Shown here: positions 31,618 to 42,720 of the stretch, piece by piece
How the letters are laid out: every line of letters starts with the position of its first letter
How positions within the stretch are numbered: the first letter of the stretch is position 1
Origin: Micropterix aruncella
Lineage: Eukaryota > Arthropoda > Insecta > Lepidoptera > Micropterigidae
DNA: 64,000 nucleotides
Direction of reading: 5' to 3'
Assembly (NCBI GenBank): GCA_944548615.1
Contig: OX155972.1
Coordinates: forward strand, 4,606,475-4,670,474
The notes under the pieces: model-generated
Databases searched by the model: none
The model's input: only the letters and a program-made list of their open reading frames with translations
Told to the model about the DNA's origin: nothing
Program-made: the position numbers and the translations under genes

Positions 31618-32763
31618 TATAACAGCAGCGCCAGTATGTGACAGCAGCGCCAGTATGTAACTGCCAGGTTCCAATATGTAACCGCGGGGTTGGACCTGGT
31701 TATACCTAGTCGTAGAATAACCACGAACAAAAATCAAGTGCAGGAAGTATAATTTAAAGCCGAAGCCAATAAACATAAAAAAACTAACTTTCACAAAAAA
31801 TTGGACGCCACAGCTTTTTAAAGGTTAAAGCTGAAACTAAAAAAAAACCAGCACTCGATACCAAAAAAATTAAGCACAAGATTTAACAGGGTGGGTAAGT
31901 CTCACAAGTTTGTCACTGGTTTTGCCCGGAGGTAGCAACTCTTTCTTCAGCTGTAAAAAAGGAAATGAGAACACGTTGCTTCTTTTCAGCGTTCTTTATT
32001 CCGTTTCTCCACGGGCACAGCAAAACGAAGAAGGTGCAAGGCACACGATGCACACGATCACAGCACAGCAGTATATAAATCTTCCAAAAGTTGATAGTAG
32101 GTAGGTCCGGAATTTGAATCTCCGATTTCAAAACTGCTCCAAGAAGCAGGCCGCCACGCTACGGCAGTTGATGCCTTACAGGTGTATTATTGATAGTAAA
32201 TGGTATAAAAATAGAAGTGCTCGTCGCCCGTCTGAAGCCAAGGAAAAAAAAACCCGGTTAGAGTCGATACGCCGACATGTGCTAACCGCAAAAAATTGAC
32301 AATAATCGCTTACCAGAAAAGAACTACATGAATTAAGAACTGCGCCGCGCTATACTCGTCGGCAGCGACGCCGATCCTCAGCTCTTACGCCTGCGCTTCC
32401 ACACTCCAAAATCACCAAAGAATGCCATTTTTAAAAGGCGTCACGACCCCGAAAAAGACGAGTGATCACCTTTTGACATTTCCGCCTGAACCAACGAGAA
32501 TAGAGACGTCATTGCCGTAACCGTAGCGTTCGACACCTTCTTACACGTCAGAAAAACGGTTTTAACGAATTTTACAGTCGACTTTTAAGTCAAGTTGTGA
32601 CTTAATTACGACGTTACGAAAATGAAGCAGAAAACTTCGGAAAAATAGTAGAGACGCCAGAAAACGTGTGCAAATGACACCGAAACATGTAATTACATGG
32701 ATCTGCACACGGAAAAGCATGAATCGCGAAAGAAATGTCATGAAAAAAGCAGTTTTTGTTACA
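31618..32763 (-). repeat. 5' LTR of the Gypsy element
   Basis: It is 1146 bp, the same length and nearly the same sequence as 24185-25330. It abuts the CCGC target duplication at 32764. Confidence 0.95.
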
Positions 32764-33400
32764 CCGCAGTGCTTTCACAATATCCAATAGAATACTATTC
32801 TGCAAGCGCTGCAGAGAGAGTATGTTACTTTTGCTTGCTACGCCCCAAAGCTGAATACCGTAGAATAAAATAGGCTTAAGTACAGAGTTATAGGTGAGGA
32901 GTTTGTTGTCGACACATGAATGGAGTTTCTACCCATGAGCCAATGCAGATTACGAGTATTTGAGCTTCACCTCATTCCTCTTGTGTTAAATGTGAGTTTT
33001 CAAGATCAGGCGTTTATCCAGGTGAAATATATGATATTTTACACCTGCGTGAGGTAGGGTGACATCTCCAAGCATCACTGGTGGACAGGTTAAAGGTGAG
33101 TTTTCAAGGTCAGGCATTTGTCCAGATGAAATCCATGATATTTTATAGGTACATACCTGTGTGAGGTAGGGTGACATCTCCAAAAGTCACTGGTGGGCAG
33201 GTTAAATATGAATGTGAAGTCAGGCGTTTGTCCAGATGAAATCCATGCTATTTTACACCTGTGTGAAGTAGGGTGAGATCTCCAAGCCTCACTGGTGGAT
33301 AGGTTTGGCTCCTCCAGTGAAGCTTGGAGATGTCAAATTGACAATTTGCACTGATAAATTTGACCCCTAAGTTTAAAATTGTTCCACAACTTTGAGACAA
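32764..33400 (-). pseudogene. Jockey-like LINE, RT piece right of the Gypsy insertion, with internal triplication
   Basis: The minus strand encodes degenerate RT C-terminal motifs: PPVMLGDVTLPHAGVKYHIF, HLDKRLILKTHI, then LQNSILLDIVKALR ending at the Gypsy target site. It parallels the Jockey-like LINE at 14615-15500 but is a separate family. The LGDV...HLDK segment occurs three times in tandem (about 33005-33090, 33095-33195, 33200-33300), an unusual local duplication within the coding part. Multiple stops are present. Confidence 0.75.
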
Positions 33401-33476
33401 AACAGTAAGGAAATCCGTCACTAACGACAAGCAACTCATCTAGTTAATAAATAATAAACTTTGCCCTTTTCTATAG

Positions 33477-33689
33477 ACAATAGATTACCGCCGACGTATC
33501 AGGCATAGAGACGAGCTACGTGCGCATGTTCTCCATGCCAAAGAAGAGAGACGGCGAGCCAATGCATACCAGCGCCATCTAGAAGCGGAACGCGAATCCA
33601 AGGAGAAGGCGGCGGCTGCTGCTGCGGCTACTGCTGCTCGAATGGATAATGAAACGGTCACTCGAGCAGACACAGCTACGACAATCACC
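33477..33689 (+). CDS. RBM33: RBM33-like gene, basic/acidic helical exon
   Basis: The acceptor is TTTTCTATAG (33476) and the donor is GTAAGT at 33690. It has 71 codons, phase 0 on both sides. It encodes TIDYRRRIRHRDELRAHVLH then AKEERRRANAYQRHLEAERE, a run of six alanines, and a Thr-rich end. The RRIRxRDELRxxVLxxKEERR pattern parallels the RLKIEEQKRLREEILKQKEL helix of human RBM33 as I remember it. Probably a long single helix or coiled coil. Confidence 0.8.
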
Positions 33690-34031
33690 GTAAGTCATTT
33701 ACTCTCTGTAGTGGCTCCTTGTAGGGTTCCTAATGGCCTTCTTTGTGTTACCATGGTCGGCCCAACTCACGGTTGAACTCTATAAAAGAAATTTATAAAA
33801 GAAACAAAAAAATAGATTGGGCACCACCATGTTTTTCGAGAGTACATGTGGAAAACTAAATTTGGTAAAATCAAAAGAAACAACCTTAAAAAATGCCTCA
33901 AAAAAAACTAAAAAAAACTCAGGATTGGGTATTCAAAAACTTCTTTCTGCTAATCTAGCCTCGAGGCAGGTTCCCCCAAATAAAACAAACAAAACCTAGT
34001 GCAGAATTGAACAACTGGTTTCTGGACTTGA
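33690..34031. other. Unassigned intron sequence
   Basis: This is AT-rich intron with no bounded element. The 60-codon frame at 33817 is Lys/Thr/Asn-rich and unsupported. Confidence 0.4.
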
Positions 34032-34038
34032 AGTCTGT

Positions 34039-35096
34039 CACGTTGTGGAGATAGAAGACATGATAATAGAATAATAAAAGAATGTAATTATAAAATAAAT
34101 CTTTAATTACAATCCGTCGACCGATCGACGGACTCTATATGGCGATAAAGCGCCTAGACAATTTAAATCATTCCGTATAGGATTAATTAATGAATATAAT
34201 AACTTAAAATACAATTTGAAATAAGAATAAAAAGAAAGAGCAAGAGCCTCAGAGCATATTTCTCGACTTCAACTTATGGGAAAAGGGTTCCGAGGACGGA
34301 TGGCAAAAGTTGATAATCGGGGAGATCCCGCGGCTTAGCCGATACGATGAACGTTCTGCGGGGGTCGGGCACGGACTGCCTCATAGTCAGTCCCCGTAGA
34401 GGTGCTCGAAGAGCGAAGAAGGCTGCTACTGAAGAGCGGAGCAGGAACGCTTGAAATCGCTCGGGCGCACGCGGTGCGGCGGCCGTCAACTATCGCCCGG
34501 GCGGGCGCAGCGGCTGCAGCGGGCGACGGGCCGCTCCACTCCTGGGCGCGCCCCGGCGAAGGAGAACGGCCGCTGTTCCGCTGGCCGAAGGCGAGGAAGA
34601 GCTCTGGCCATCGCTGGTTTCCGGCAAGGAGACGCGCGCGCGCACCGACGCCGCGCGCGTCGGCCTTTATACGCCGGCCATGCGCTGTTCTAATGCTTCA
34701 TCCTTGGCGGAAAAATAGTGTCCCCGAAGGACCCCTGTAAAACCACAGAAACGCCACGCATTAGCTTCGCCCCTAATGGAAATCTCCCTTTTTGCCGGTA
34801 ATTGGGAAAAGGATAGCGCGGATTGGCCCTTTCCCAACCTCTAGCGAGCACGAGTTTGTGGCTCGTTCCCTCATTTCCAACAGGCAAACGCGACGTGAAC
34901 TCCCATAAAACTACGTGCACTTATCGGAAAACATCACGGCATTCCTGAATATTCCAATAAAACGACTTACCGAAGAGAATTAAGGGTCCAAAACTTGCCA
35001 AAGATCGACTTGCTGATCGGCGTAAATGTCCAAAAAGTGAAATGGTGGGTCCGTATCGGCCGCTTTTATCTAGCTCGAAACTGTCAAACCATAGAC
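34039..35096 (-). mobile_element. GC-rich 1.06-kb insertion flanked by AGTCTGT, possible solo LTR
   Basis: AGTCTGT is present at 34032-34038 and at 35097-35103. Between them composition changes abruptly: 34270-34930 is GC-rich in an AT-rich intron. On the minus strand a TATAAAGG box lies at about 34665-34672, followed by a GCGCGC-rich leader-like stretch. Direct repeats plus an internal promoter without coding capacity would fit a solo LTR, but the ends are not TG...CA and no partner was found. Several GC-rich frames here are compositional. Confidence 0.4.
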
Positions 35097-35103
35097 AGTC
35101 TGT

Positions 35104-37881
35104 TTCCCATAAAAATATTAATTTACTGAAATATGTGGAATAATTCCTAGATTTATTTCTGTTTTACTAGCGTATTAAATTATAATTTTCTACGTTAATA
35201 ATAATTTTATTTGTTTTATTTCCTTTAATATGAAACGTAATTATCAAAGACAATTTGTGAGATTATATTTACGCGATCAGCGATTTGGCGGAAAATGCTT
35301 GTTCTCATGAGCTTTAATGAAAAGAAAAAAAGGAGCTGTCAGCTGTCAAGATGTTTGACATATCGATTTAACCTATTTCGATATTGATTTATATCGAGTA
35401 AATCGAAATATATTTCCACGGCGATGTTTCCACAAGATTACAAAAAAAAACACGCAATGGGTACTTCCAGACCGGTTTCCTTAAATCTGGGTTATTCCTC
35501 CAGGAAAATATGAATTCTGACCAGAGCTACGCACATGGTATTTAAATTTTAAAAATCCGTACGGCAAATGTGGATTTGCATAAAAATCGTAAAATTGAAG
35601 GCTTTGAAATGTGATATAGGCGGTGAGGAGTCAACACATCCGCGTAGCGGCTTTATTCGCAATGAAAGTAGATGTTTTACATGAATTTAGAGCTATACAG
35701 AAATTCCCAAGAACAGTAGAAAAATCGGTCTGTATCATGGCAATTGCAGGGACATTCCATCAAAAAACAAATAAACAAATCTCACCTGTGATTAACTGTA
35801 ATTTAAACTACATTTTTTATTGTTCTGCACACTTAAATCGGGCCGTAACATATAAAAGGTTTTCGTCCTCCCTGCTCGCCCCAGAAACTCGTCTGTCCCC
35901 TTCTCCATATTAGAACCGGAAGGAAGTGAGATATGCCAGCATTGCCAACCTACCAACACGATTGTTTCTAATTTATGAATGCATAAATTGTAGACTTCAT
36001 GCCAAAAAGTCATATTTAAAGTTTAATTTTATTTAGTGTTTTATTCTTTAAGTAGAATTTATTAGGATATATTAATGTTTTTTTCTATTATAGCAACACT
36101 AATGTTATTGACATCTGACTGACAGCTGTCAAAGGAGATTTTTAGGAGATTTGCAAATGTAGAAAATATGACTTTCTAGACAAATACAAAAGAAAACCCA
36201 GAAAACTACCATCTCTAAAATGCCTGTGACAAACAACTGAATAACGGAATTTCTGTTACAACTCCCATCCATTGGCCTTTTCATAGAGGGAATTTACTTG
36301 TCAAGGCCGCTGCGAACTCTGCCTGCGACTGTTGCATGCAGTCGGAGGTGGTTGGATGCAGATGTTTGAATTCAGGAAACACCTTGGACTGTTCTGGGCG
36401 GTTGGCGCTCTGGCCGGTTTGTTAGCCACGCTGCCAATTTGGCGAGTAACCATGGGTATCTGAAAACTTACGTTTCCTAAGCAGCGGGGGTAGTTGTTGA
36501 TCTGATGTCGTCTATCCTTGAAACGATCTGTTGGCCACTTGATTCGGAGTGACCTTGACGGGCAAATGGTGTCTTAATCCACTATAAATCCAAACTGAAT
36601 GCCGCTTACATCAGGTAGAGGCCGTGCAAGTAACTTTGAATCCGAGACCAGACTGGAGAATGGAGAAATCTGGCCAAATCTGGTATTAAGGGCGTGAGGC
36701 CAGGTTCACTTCCCGGTGCCTCACGGTAAGACATTAGACTCTTATGAGCTTGTTGGCGTAGTTACACGGTGGACTGTGTCGTTCCTAATTTTCTGCGTTC
36801 ACCCCATGGGAGAAAGAATGATCTGGTTTTGTTATAACTTCTTGGGATGGCGGATTCTCTTGTAATAGTTGACTGTAATAAATATCACTTTCTTGTTGGA
36901 TTTTACAGATTGTTCCTGGTTATTGCTCGTCAAAGCGGTGGATTTCCTTAAATAAAGCAAAAAAATTAGTTCAGATAATCGTTGTATTCTTCAGTTCACT
37001 CTATTTCATTGAAATTCAGTTAAAAATGGTATGAAAACGTGTTGATGAATGTGTAAAATTAAATTGCAGAGATTGCGAAGTTAGGTTGTATTCATTTAGC
37101 CCTTTGAAGTCGCGAGAAATTCAGGCTTTTTTAAGGAAATGATTTATTGAAAAGTGCCTGAAATTGTAATTGAAATAAACAAAAACTTTCATTATACTTT
37201 TTTTTAATTAAATAAGTGTACTCGAGTTTTTTTCAGCATGGTCCGATTGGAATCGAAGTAGATTCATAGTTTTCGGGTCGACGGAGAATTCAGGTCAGTG
37301 CATCCGAATCCGACTGCGTCCATTTTAGCTCTGCGGAGAGGCGATCGTCCGGCAGTCGGATTCGGGGACGACACGTTACCTTATAATGAGCGTGTTACAT
37401 ATCCGATGCCTCGCAGTGCAGTCCTCGTTTACTTTCCGCCAATGGTATTATCGATTTTGGCCCTATCGGCGGATTAGCCGATCCCGGTCGTGCGAATCCG
37501 TTGTAATCTATATTACTCCCGATTTTGGCGCGTCGCTTCGACCGCGCGAGGCTCGTTAAGTCGTACCGTGCAATCTTTTCGAGGGTCTCGTGGCATTCGC
37601 CTATTCGTCGGGGCGTCCGTCTGCGGCTTTCGAGCGTCAGAAGCGTCGATCTTCCGTCTGGGAAAAGTCGTAGGTTTGGGCGTTTAAGATTTGTCTTTTT
37701 GATTTAATCCGTAGCCGCAGTCGTACCCGAGGCTTCGGTTTGCGAAATTGCGGCGCGAGGACCCGACGATTCAGTCGTCGTCGGTCTGAAATTTTGCAGG
37801 TATACGTCGGGTGCGGTTCCTCTTTCTGTTTCTGAAGCGTCATTATAGTGCGGCGGAGGTTAATGGGCGGTTTGGGTTCAG
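35104..37881. other. Unassigned intron sequence with several composition changes
   Basis: Mixed sequence. AT-rich 35104-35600. A segment at 35620-36010 has frames on both strands that look like repeat translation. 36280-36800 is moderately GC-rich and contains GGTTCACTTCCCGGTGCC, vaguely Pol III box B-like. 37230-37880 is CG-rich with many TCG/CGA words just before the next RBM33 exon. None of these could be assigned. Confidence 0.4.
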
Positions 37882-38144
37882 GCTCCCGCTCCGGCGGGTG
37901 CGGTCCCCGGGGCGCCGCAGCGGCTGCGGCCCGCGCCGGCGCTGCTGAAGTCGGCGCTGCTGCGGCTGCGGGCGGCCGGGGCGGGGCCGGCGCGGGCCGC
38001 CCCCCTTGCCCCCCCCGCGCCCCCGCCCCCCCCGCCCGAGGACGAGGAGGCGCTGGAGCTGGAGATGGCCATGGAGGAGCTGGCGGAGGTGCTCTGCGCC
38101 GACGAAGACCAGCTCATGGCCAACCTCAACAAGGACAAAGAGAA
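37882..38144 (+). CDS. RBM33: RBM33-like gene, extremely GC-rich exon
   Basis: The acceptor is GGTTTGGGTTCAG (37881) and the donor is GTAACT at 38145. It enters in phase 0 and leaves in phase 2, fitting both neighbours. It encodes an Ala/Pro/Leu/Arg stretch (LLKSALLRLRAAG), a Pro run, then EDEEALELEMAMEELAEVLC and ADEDQLMANLNKDKE. The helical acidic end continues smoothly into the next exon (K then AADAAKAKLALK). The longest ORFs called here (154 and 94 codons) are in wrong frames. Confidence 0.7.
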
Positions 38145-40009
38145 GTAACTCCTCTATTACTACCGATAACACCGCCCATCCGGAACTTCACAATCCCAAT
38201 ATTAAAAAAAACTATCGCCCTTCATTTCAATATATCTTCATTTTTACAACTTTCCCTGCTAAACCATTTTCACCTCATATTAATCGTTAATAAAATCCTC
38301 CATAACGTTTAGTATGTACGTATCGTTTATTCATCTTTTCGATTCCATTTGAATTCTATCCTTGTCGGCTAGTATTTCGAGGATTTCCAACTTGTTTTCG
38401 TCGATTGTCGCTGATACTTTCCGAATAATTGTAGGCGATGATCCGACCTGCATTTTTTCTACAGTCGTCGGATAGCCTTCCGTCGCCGAATCTTTTCATC
38501 CGCCTCGGCGCCTGCGACGCTTCCTCGATCCCTAACTCTGTCTCGCGCGGTAATTTTTCTAGCCGGTTCGTCTCCGGTACGCCGATTGGCCAGTTTTTCA
38601 ACGCCTCAAAAGAGAATGGGCATTTTGAGCTCGCTTTTCCGATACGTGTAAATCGTACACCGACAGAAACATCTCCTTATATAAAACGTTTAATACTGTT
38701 TTGAACGATCTCAATTATGTGCCGATTCTGAGTTACATCCTATTAAATATCGCTAATTACCTATATTCCCTAGGGCACCCGACTGTCCAAATGTATTTTC
38801 AATAACTATTTCGACGAAACCCATTGCAGAACGCCCGAAACGATAAAATATACCACCCTTTCTTGAGTACAAACTATATATTCCTAGAAATGCTCGACTT
38901 TGTCAGCAGCATATTATGACAAATACTGGGATATGTCGATTGAACTCTGTTATATATCTCGCGATTTCATTCCTGCTCTGTTTCCTGACATATATAACAT
39001 GCTAAGGTCAACTATTCAACATAGTGTTCCCGATAACCGTACATCATAACGTACTACCTTTTATAAATATTTTAAATAAATAATTGGCATGGGGGTTTTC
39101 GTGTAATTAAACATATTTAAGAAGATTCCGAACTTCAAAACTCCGATACGGATCATAATTGAAGTAAATTGTAATAGTCATAAATATTGTAAATAAATAG
39201 ATCTTTCCAGTGGTAACTACGTTATTGTTATTAGAGGTGGGCCCACAGCGCCCGCACATTTTTGCCCATTGTCCTATGTCGGCAGTGGGTAGTTGTAGCC
39301 GTATATCATCGATCTCTCTCGATGTAGAATCGTCCAGTTGAGCGACGACGCAGTTGAAACAGTCTGATTGCTACATCTTTGAGCTGCCAATATGATTTCT
39401 ACTCGCGTAAACTGCAGTGCTGGTGGTTGTTGCCAGGAAGCCTGTATCCTTGCCGCGCCGTTGAGTGGTGTGATGTCGTACGGTGGATTTGTCTGTCTTG
39501 TCGTTTTCTGTTCCGTAGGTAAATCTGACGAATGCATTATATCTTCCGTTTCATGATGCGTGTTTTCTGCGTTGCATTGTTTTTCTGTAGGTTCAAACAA
39601 TTATCTAGCTTTTCTCCTGAGGTTCCGTTAAGCGTCTAATAGTTCTAGAAGCATACTCGATGGTCCGGTTCAGGATGTATGTCCTCTCATTGTCAATTCT
39701 TAAGTCGGGGTCATGATTTTCACCTATGTTAGCTGAGTCATAAATTATTGCATTTTTATCTCAAAAATACAAAATACTCTGTATTTTGTATTATATTTTT
39801 TCTGTATTATGTAATTAACCCCCCAAAGGGTACACGGAGATAGAGAGTAGTTTATAACATTGTGGAGGCATCTGTCTATCTTTTTTAGCCACTCCCTGGA
39901 CAGTCATGCTCACTGTTAAGGTTAAGGAGTTTTCTAAAGAATGCTTTAATCCCACAAGTTCATAACATTTTCTGGAGTCTGGCCAGTCTTTTTTTAATTT
40001 TGTTGTGTG
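38145..40009. other. Unassigned intron sequence
   Basis: 38330-38790 is CG-rich with an unrecognised minus-strand frame of 81 codons (38601-38356). A minus-strand frame of 108 codons at 39600-39274 is Thr/Gln-rich and unrecognised. Both may be transposon relics. No splice-phased exon was found. Confidence 0.35.
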
Positions 40010-40672
40010 GGGCTTTTTTAATATCTTTTATGACCCTTGTAACACTGCAACCATTGCTGATCTATAGTGTTCGCCATCTACTATAGTTCTGCGCTAAGCC
40101 TCGTGTCATTTAAGAACCGCAACAGGCTTTTGGCGCCAGATTGTTTTACCTTGTCAGCTTGGAGGTTATGACCACCCCAGTGGATGTATCTTTTACGCAT
40201 CAGCGCGCCACACTCGCTCATGAGGTGCAGGGGAGTTTCCTCTGCCCCTTGGCATAACCTGCACATTTTTGTGTCTCGGAGCTTGAGGTTGTACATGTGT
40301 TTGTTGAGGCCACAATGACCCGTGACCGCCCTCACCAGTATGCGTAGATTTTTCCTATTTAGTGATAAGGCCTCACCGGCCGTTTTACGGTTGTAAGCCT
40401 TAATTAGCGCTTTGGAATGATTTAACCCTGGATTGTTCCAGTGGTTGCCAGATTGTTCTAAACATATTTGTTTGAGCATTAGGTTTGCCAGGCTTTTTGG
40501 TATGCCACAGCAAAGTTTAGGGCTGTATAACGTTCCCTTTACTACCTTATTAGCAGTCTTTCTAGACAGTTGCTGTATAGGAAGTACGCTGTATATTCTG
40601 ACGCTGAGTAATCCCGAATTATGTATAAGGTCTATAGATATGAGAAACCTCATCAAACGCTTCTGCTGACAT
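40010..40672 (-). pseudogene. I/R1/LOA-group LINE 3' fragment, copy B (191-codon frame)
   Basis: The minus strand from 40656 to 40081 encodes the region after RNase H: NRKNLRILVRAVTGHCGLNK, then a zinc knuckle CRLCQGAEETPLHLMSEC (CX2CX8HX4C), then MRKRYIHWGGHNLQ and the C-terminus NDTRLSAEL. A short 3' UTR follows. The RT is missing. Related fragments lie at 8055-8525 and 47676-47807, all on the minus strand. Confidence 0.8.
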
Positions 40673-40694
40673 GTTCCTCAAATCGTAAATTTGT

Positions 40695-40982
40695 TTTGTT
40701 GTTTTCTCTTTATTATGAAATTTCACAATAGGCGGGTTTACTGTCATAAGACGATCTCTCGCTACCAACCATACTATGAAGTGTTTTTATGTTTATGTGC
40801 GCTTGTAACATTTGTGTAAAAGTGTGTCTTGTTATTGCATTCGATCGGCAGAATTGAAATGCAATTCCGTTAATTTTATCTCAACTAGAAATGGTGAACC
40901 AGCCGTGAATCAAACCGGAGACCTTACAAAGTAAGATCGGGCGACTTGACCGGTATGCCACCGGGCCGTTTGCATCAAAGAG
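40695..40982 (-). mobile_element. tRNA-derived SINE, copy on minus strand
   Basis: Read on the minus strand it has a box B-like GGTTTGATTCACGG, then GGTTCACCATTTCTAGTTGA, then GGAATTGCATTTCAATTCTG, and ends with a TTATTGTGAAATTTCATAAT-like tail. It aligns with the copy at 49237-49510. Confidence 0.75.
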
Positions 40983-41169
40983 AAAACCTACGCTTTTATA
41001 ATACTATATTTTGATGTAGCACACCATTTGTGCGTATTCAATTCTGCCGTACCGTTAGGTGTGGTTTGAATGTAATATTGTTTTAGGTCGATATTGCCTT
41101 ATAAGCTTGCGTTTTAAAATGATGAAAGCATTTATGAGTATTATTTATGAATGTCTATTTTGCCAACAG

Positions 41170-41551
41170 AGCCGCCGACGCGGCTAAAGCGAAGCTCGCG
41201 CTGAAAGCTGTGATGGAGAGCGACCTCCGCTCCAAGCTGCCGCGGAAAGCCGCGGCGCCGGAGCCGGAGAGGCCGGGGCGGCCGCGCCAGAAGATCGTGT
41301 TCGGGCCGCCGGGGGGCCCCGGGCGCACGCCCCCGGGGGGCCCCGGGCGCACGCCGCCGGGGGGCCCCGGGCGCACGCCGCCGGGGGGCCCCGGGCGCAC
41401 GCCGGCGGGGGGCCCCGGGCGCACGCCGGCCGCGGCGGACGCCGGCCCCAGCCAGGCCGGCAAAGGCATGCCGCCGCCCGCTGTGCCCATCTACACTAAG
41501 AACTTTGGCGCCTCCAACGAGGACAACAACGTCACCTCATTGACTACCAAG
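41170..41551 (+). CDS. RBM33: RBM33-like gene, exon with 27-bp coding minisatellite
   Basis: The acceptor is TTGCCAACAG (41169) and the donor is GTATTC at 41552. It enters in phase 2 and leaves in phase 0. It begins AADAAKAKLALKAVMESDLR, then KAAAPEPERPGRPRQKIVFG, then five tandem copies of a nine-residue unit PGGPGRTP(P/A), then AAADAGPSQAGKGMPPPAVP and IYTKNFGASNEDNNVTSLTT. Third positions are almost all G or C. The repeat region is Gly/Pro/Arg-rich and probably disordered. Confidence 0.75.
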
Positions 41552-42174
41552 GTATTCATTTAAGCTTCTCCATCAAACTACTCTTCTGGAGGTAAAAATA
41601 TTCAGGCTTTGCACCTATGCACTTTCATTATCCGATGAAATGAAACGTTTCGTCGATAAATTATTTCTGCGAAAAGGCAAAATTAAAATAGGGAACGTTT
41701 CCGTTATACGAGGCGAGATGTAGACTCGAGAACGGCGTCTGTAAGTCTGTTTATAACCACTCGTTTTTATATTTTTTTTCAGACTTGCAATATATAGTAC
41801 AGTTATAGATTAAAAAAATTGCATAAATTGGCTTTTAGAGAGACGAATTTTATGGTTTTGCGACGATTAGTATTTTAGTTTAACCTCTCATTAATTTTAT
41901 TTTATCGTAAAATGTAGGTATACATAGTACAGTTTCTTCGGCAAGTAAAACACAAATATGTTTGTTTTTATTCCTAGTTACCTCATTATTACAATCTGGG
42001 ATACTTTTTGATTTTAGTCCAGGACGAATTTCTAGTTAAATAACTACATTTGGTGAAAATTTGATTAGCCTAATTTTATGAAACGTTACAAATAGATTGG
42101 GTATCGACACAAAGTATACGGTACAATGTTGCTATATAAAATATGTAGTATTAACTTTTTTTTTTATCGCCCAG
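41552..42174. other. AT-rich intron sequence
   Basis: Ordinary AT-rich intron. No element or exon is visible. Confidence 0.4.
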
Positions 42175-42243
42175 GACGCTAATGGGGGGCTCTACCCGCC
42201 CCCGAACACGTTCGTGTGCCAGAATAACTCGGCTCAACTAAAA
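42175..42243 (+). CDS. RBM33: RBM33-like gene, small exon, 3' boundary uncertain
   Basis: A T-rich tract ending CGCCCAG precedes it, in phase 0 with the previous exon. It encodes DANGGLYPPPNTFVCQNNSA then QLK with GC-rich third positions. The only nearby donor is a weak GTGTGC at 42244. The next exon candidate does not match its phase, so either the 3' end is wrong or an exon is missing. Confidence 0.55.
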
Positions 42244-42287
42244 GTGTGCCATCACAAAGGAAGGGTTGAAAAACCACTGCATTAGAC
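42244..42287. mobile_element. hAT-like terminus abutting the RBM33 exon
   Basis: AAGGGTTGAAAAACCACTGC resembles the widespread hAT end of the form AAGGTTGAGAACCACTG. No opposite end was found, so it is a relic only. It starts at the point where the exon's donor should be. Confidence 0.4.
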
Positions 42288-42598
42288 TGATAGTTCAGTG
42301 TATGAATATGAATTTGCGTGAGATCCGTGTGAGTTTACTAGCTTGTAGGACCACCTGGTGTACCTTAGTACCCAGGAGCGGATATTTAAAGCGGAGAGAC
42401 GGGATGTCGGTACTTGTTGTACCGGCCTTGTTGGTTCCGTCTGTGCTGCAGGACTGCGCGACCTCTGCTTCTCGTTTAACTGTCACTCACTATGGTTTTA
42501 CACGAGTCGCGATGCGGGTGAATCTACACAAAAGTTCCTGTGATGCGATGCGGCGGTTTTGCGGCGAGAGCAAAAAAATCTAATAATCATTTTTGCAG

Positions 42599-42720
42599 AG
42601 CGAAATTATTCGAACACTCGCCCAGCCAAGTCCCCAATATCTCCTACCCGTCGTTCAGACGGGGCGATCCGTCGCACTGGGCGGCTCAGATCGGCGCGCT
42701 GTCGCGGCATATTTTAATAG
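42599..42720 (+). CDS. RBM33: RBM33-like gene, candidate exon, phase unresolved
   Basis: Its acceptor is TTTTTGCAG (42598) and its donor is GTACCG at 42721. The best-looking frame, by GC-rich third positions, encodes KLFEHSPSQVPNISYPSFRR then GDPSHWAAQIGALSRHILI. That frame enters in phase 2 and leaves in phase 1, while the neighbours need phase 0 on both sides. So a microexon, a nonstandard donor, or an error must lie on each side, or the exon is not used. Confidence 0.45.

Larger units (their letters stand above)
24185..32763 (-). mobile_element. Gypsy (Metaviridae-type) LTR retrotransposon, 8.58 kb, young
   Basis: The element is read on the minus strand: 5' LTR (31618-32763), primer-binding site, gag, pol (protease, RT, RNase H, integrase), polypurine tract, 3' LTR (24185-25330). 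CCGC flanks both ends (24181-24184 and 32764-32767), a 4-bp target duplication. The PR-RT-RH-IN order defines Gypsy rather than Copia. There is no envelope gene. The LTRs are both 1146 bp and I noticed a single difference (near 24361 versus 31794), so insertion was recent. A frameshift in the RNase H region breaks pol in this copy. Confidence 0.95.

Noticed and set aside
34402..34740. 112- and 80-codon GC-rich ORFs
   Set aside because: Open frames are expected by chance in this GC-rich block. No domain is visible and they overlap in two frames.
37848..38312. 154-codon Gly/Ala-rich ORF and antisense 109-codon ORF
   Set aside because: They are wrong-frame readings of the GC-rich RBM33 exon at 37882-38144. 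The real frame is set by splice phase and the EDEEALELEM... helix.
41155..41490. Antisense 111-codon ORF
   Set aside because: It is a mirror of the GC-rich minisatellite exon on the opposite strand.
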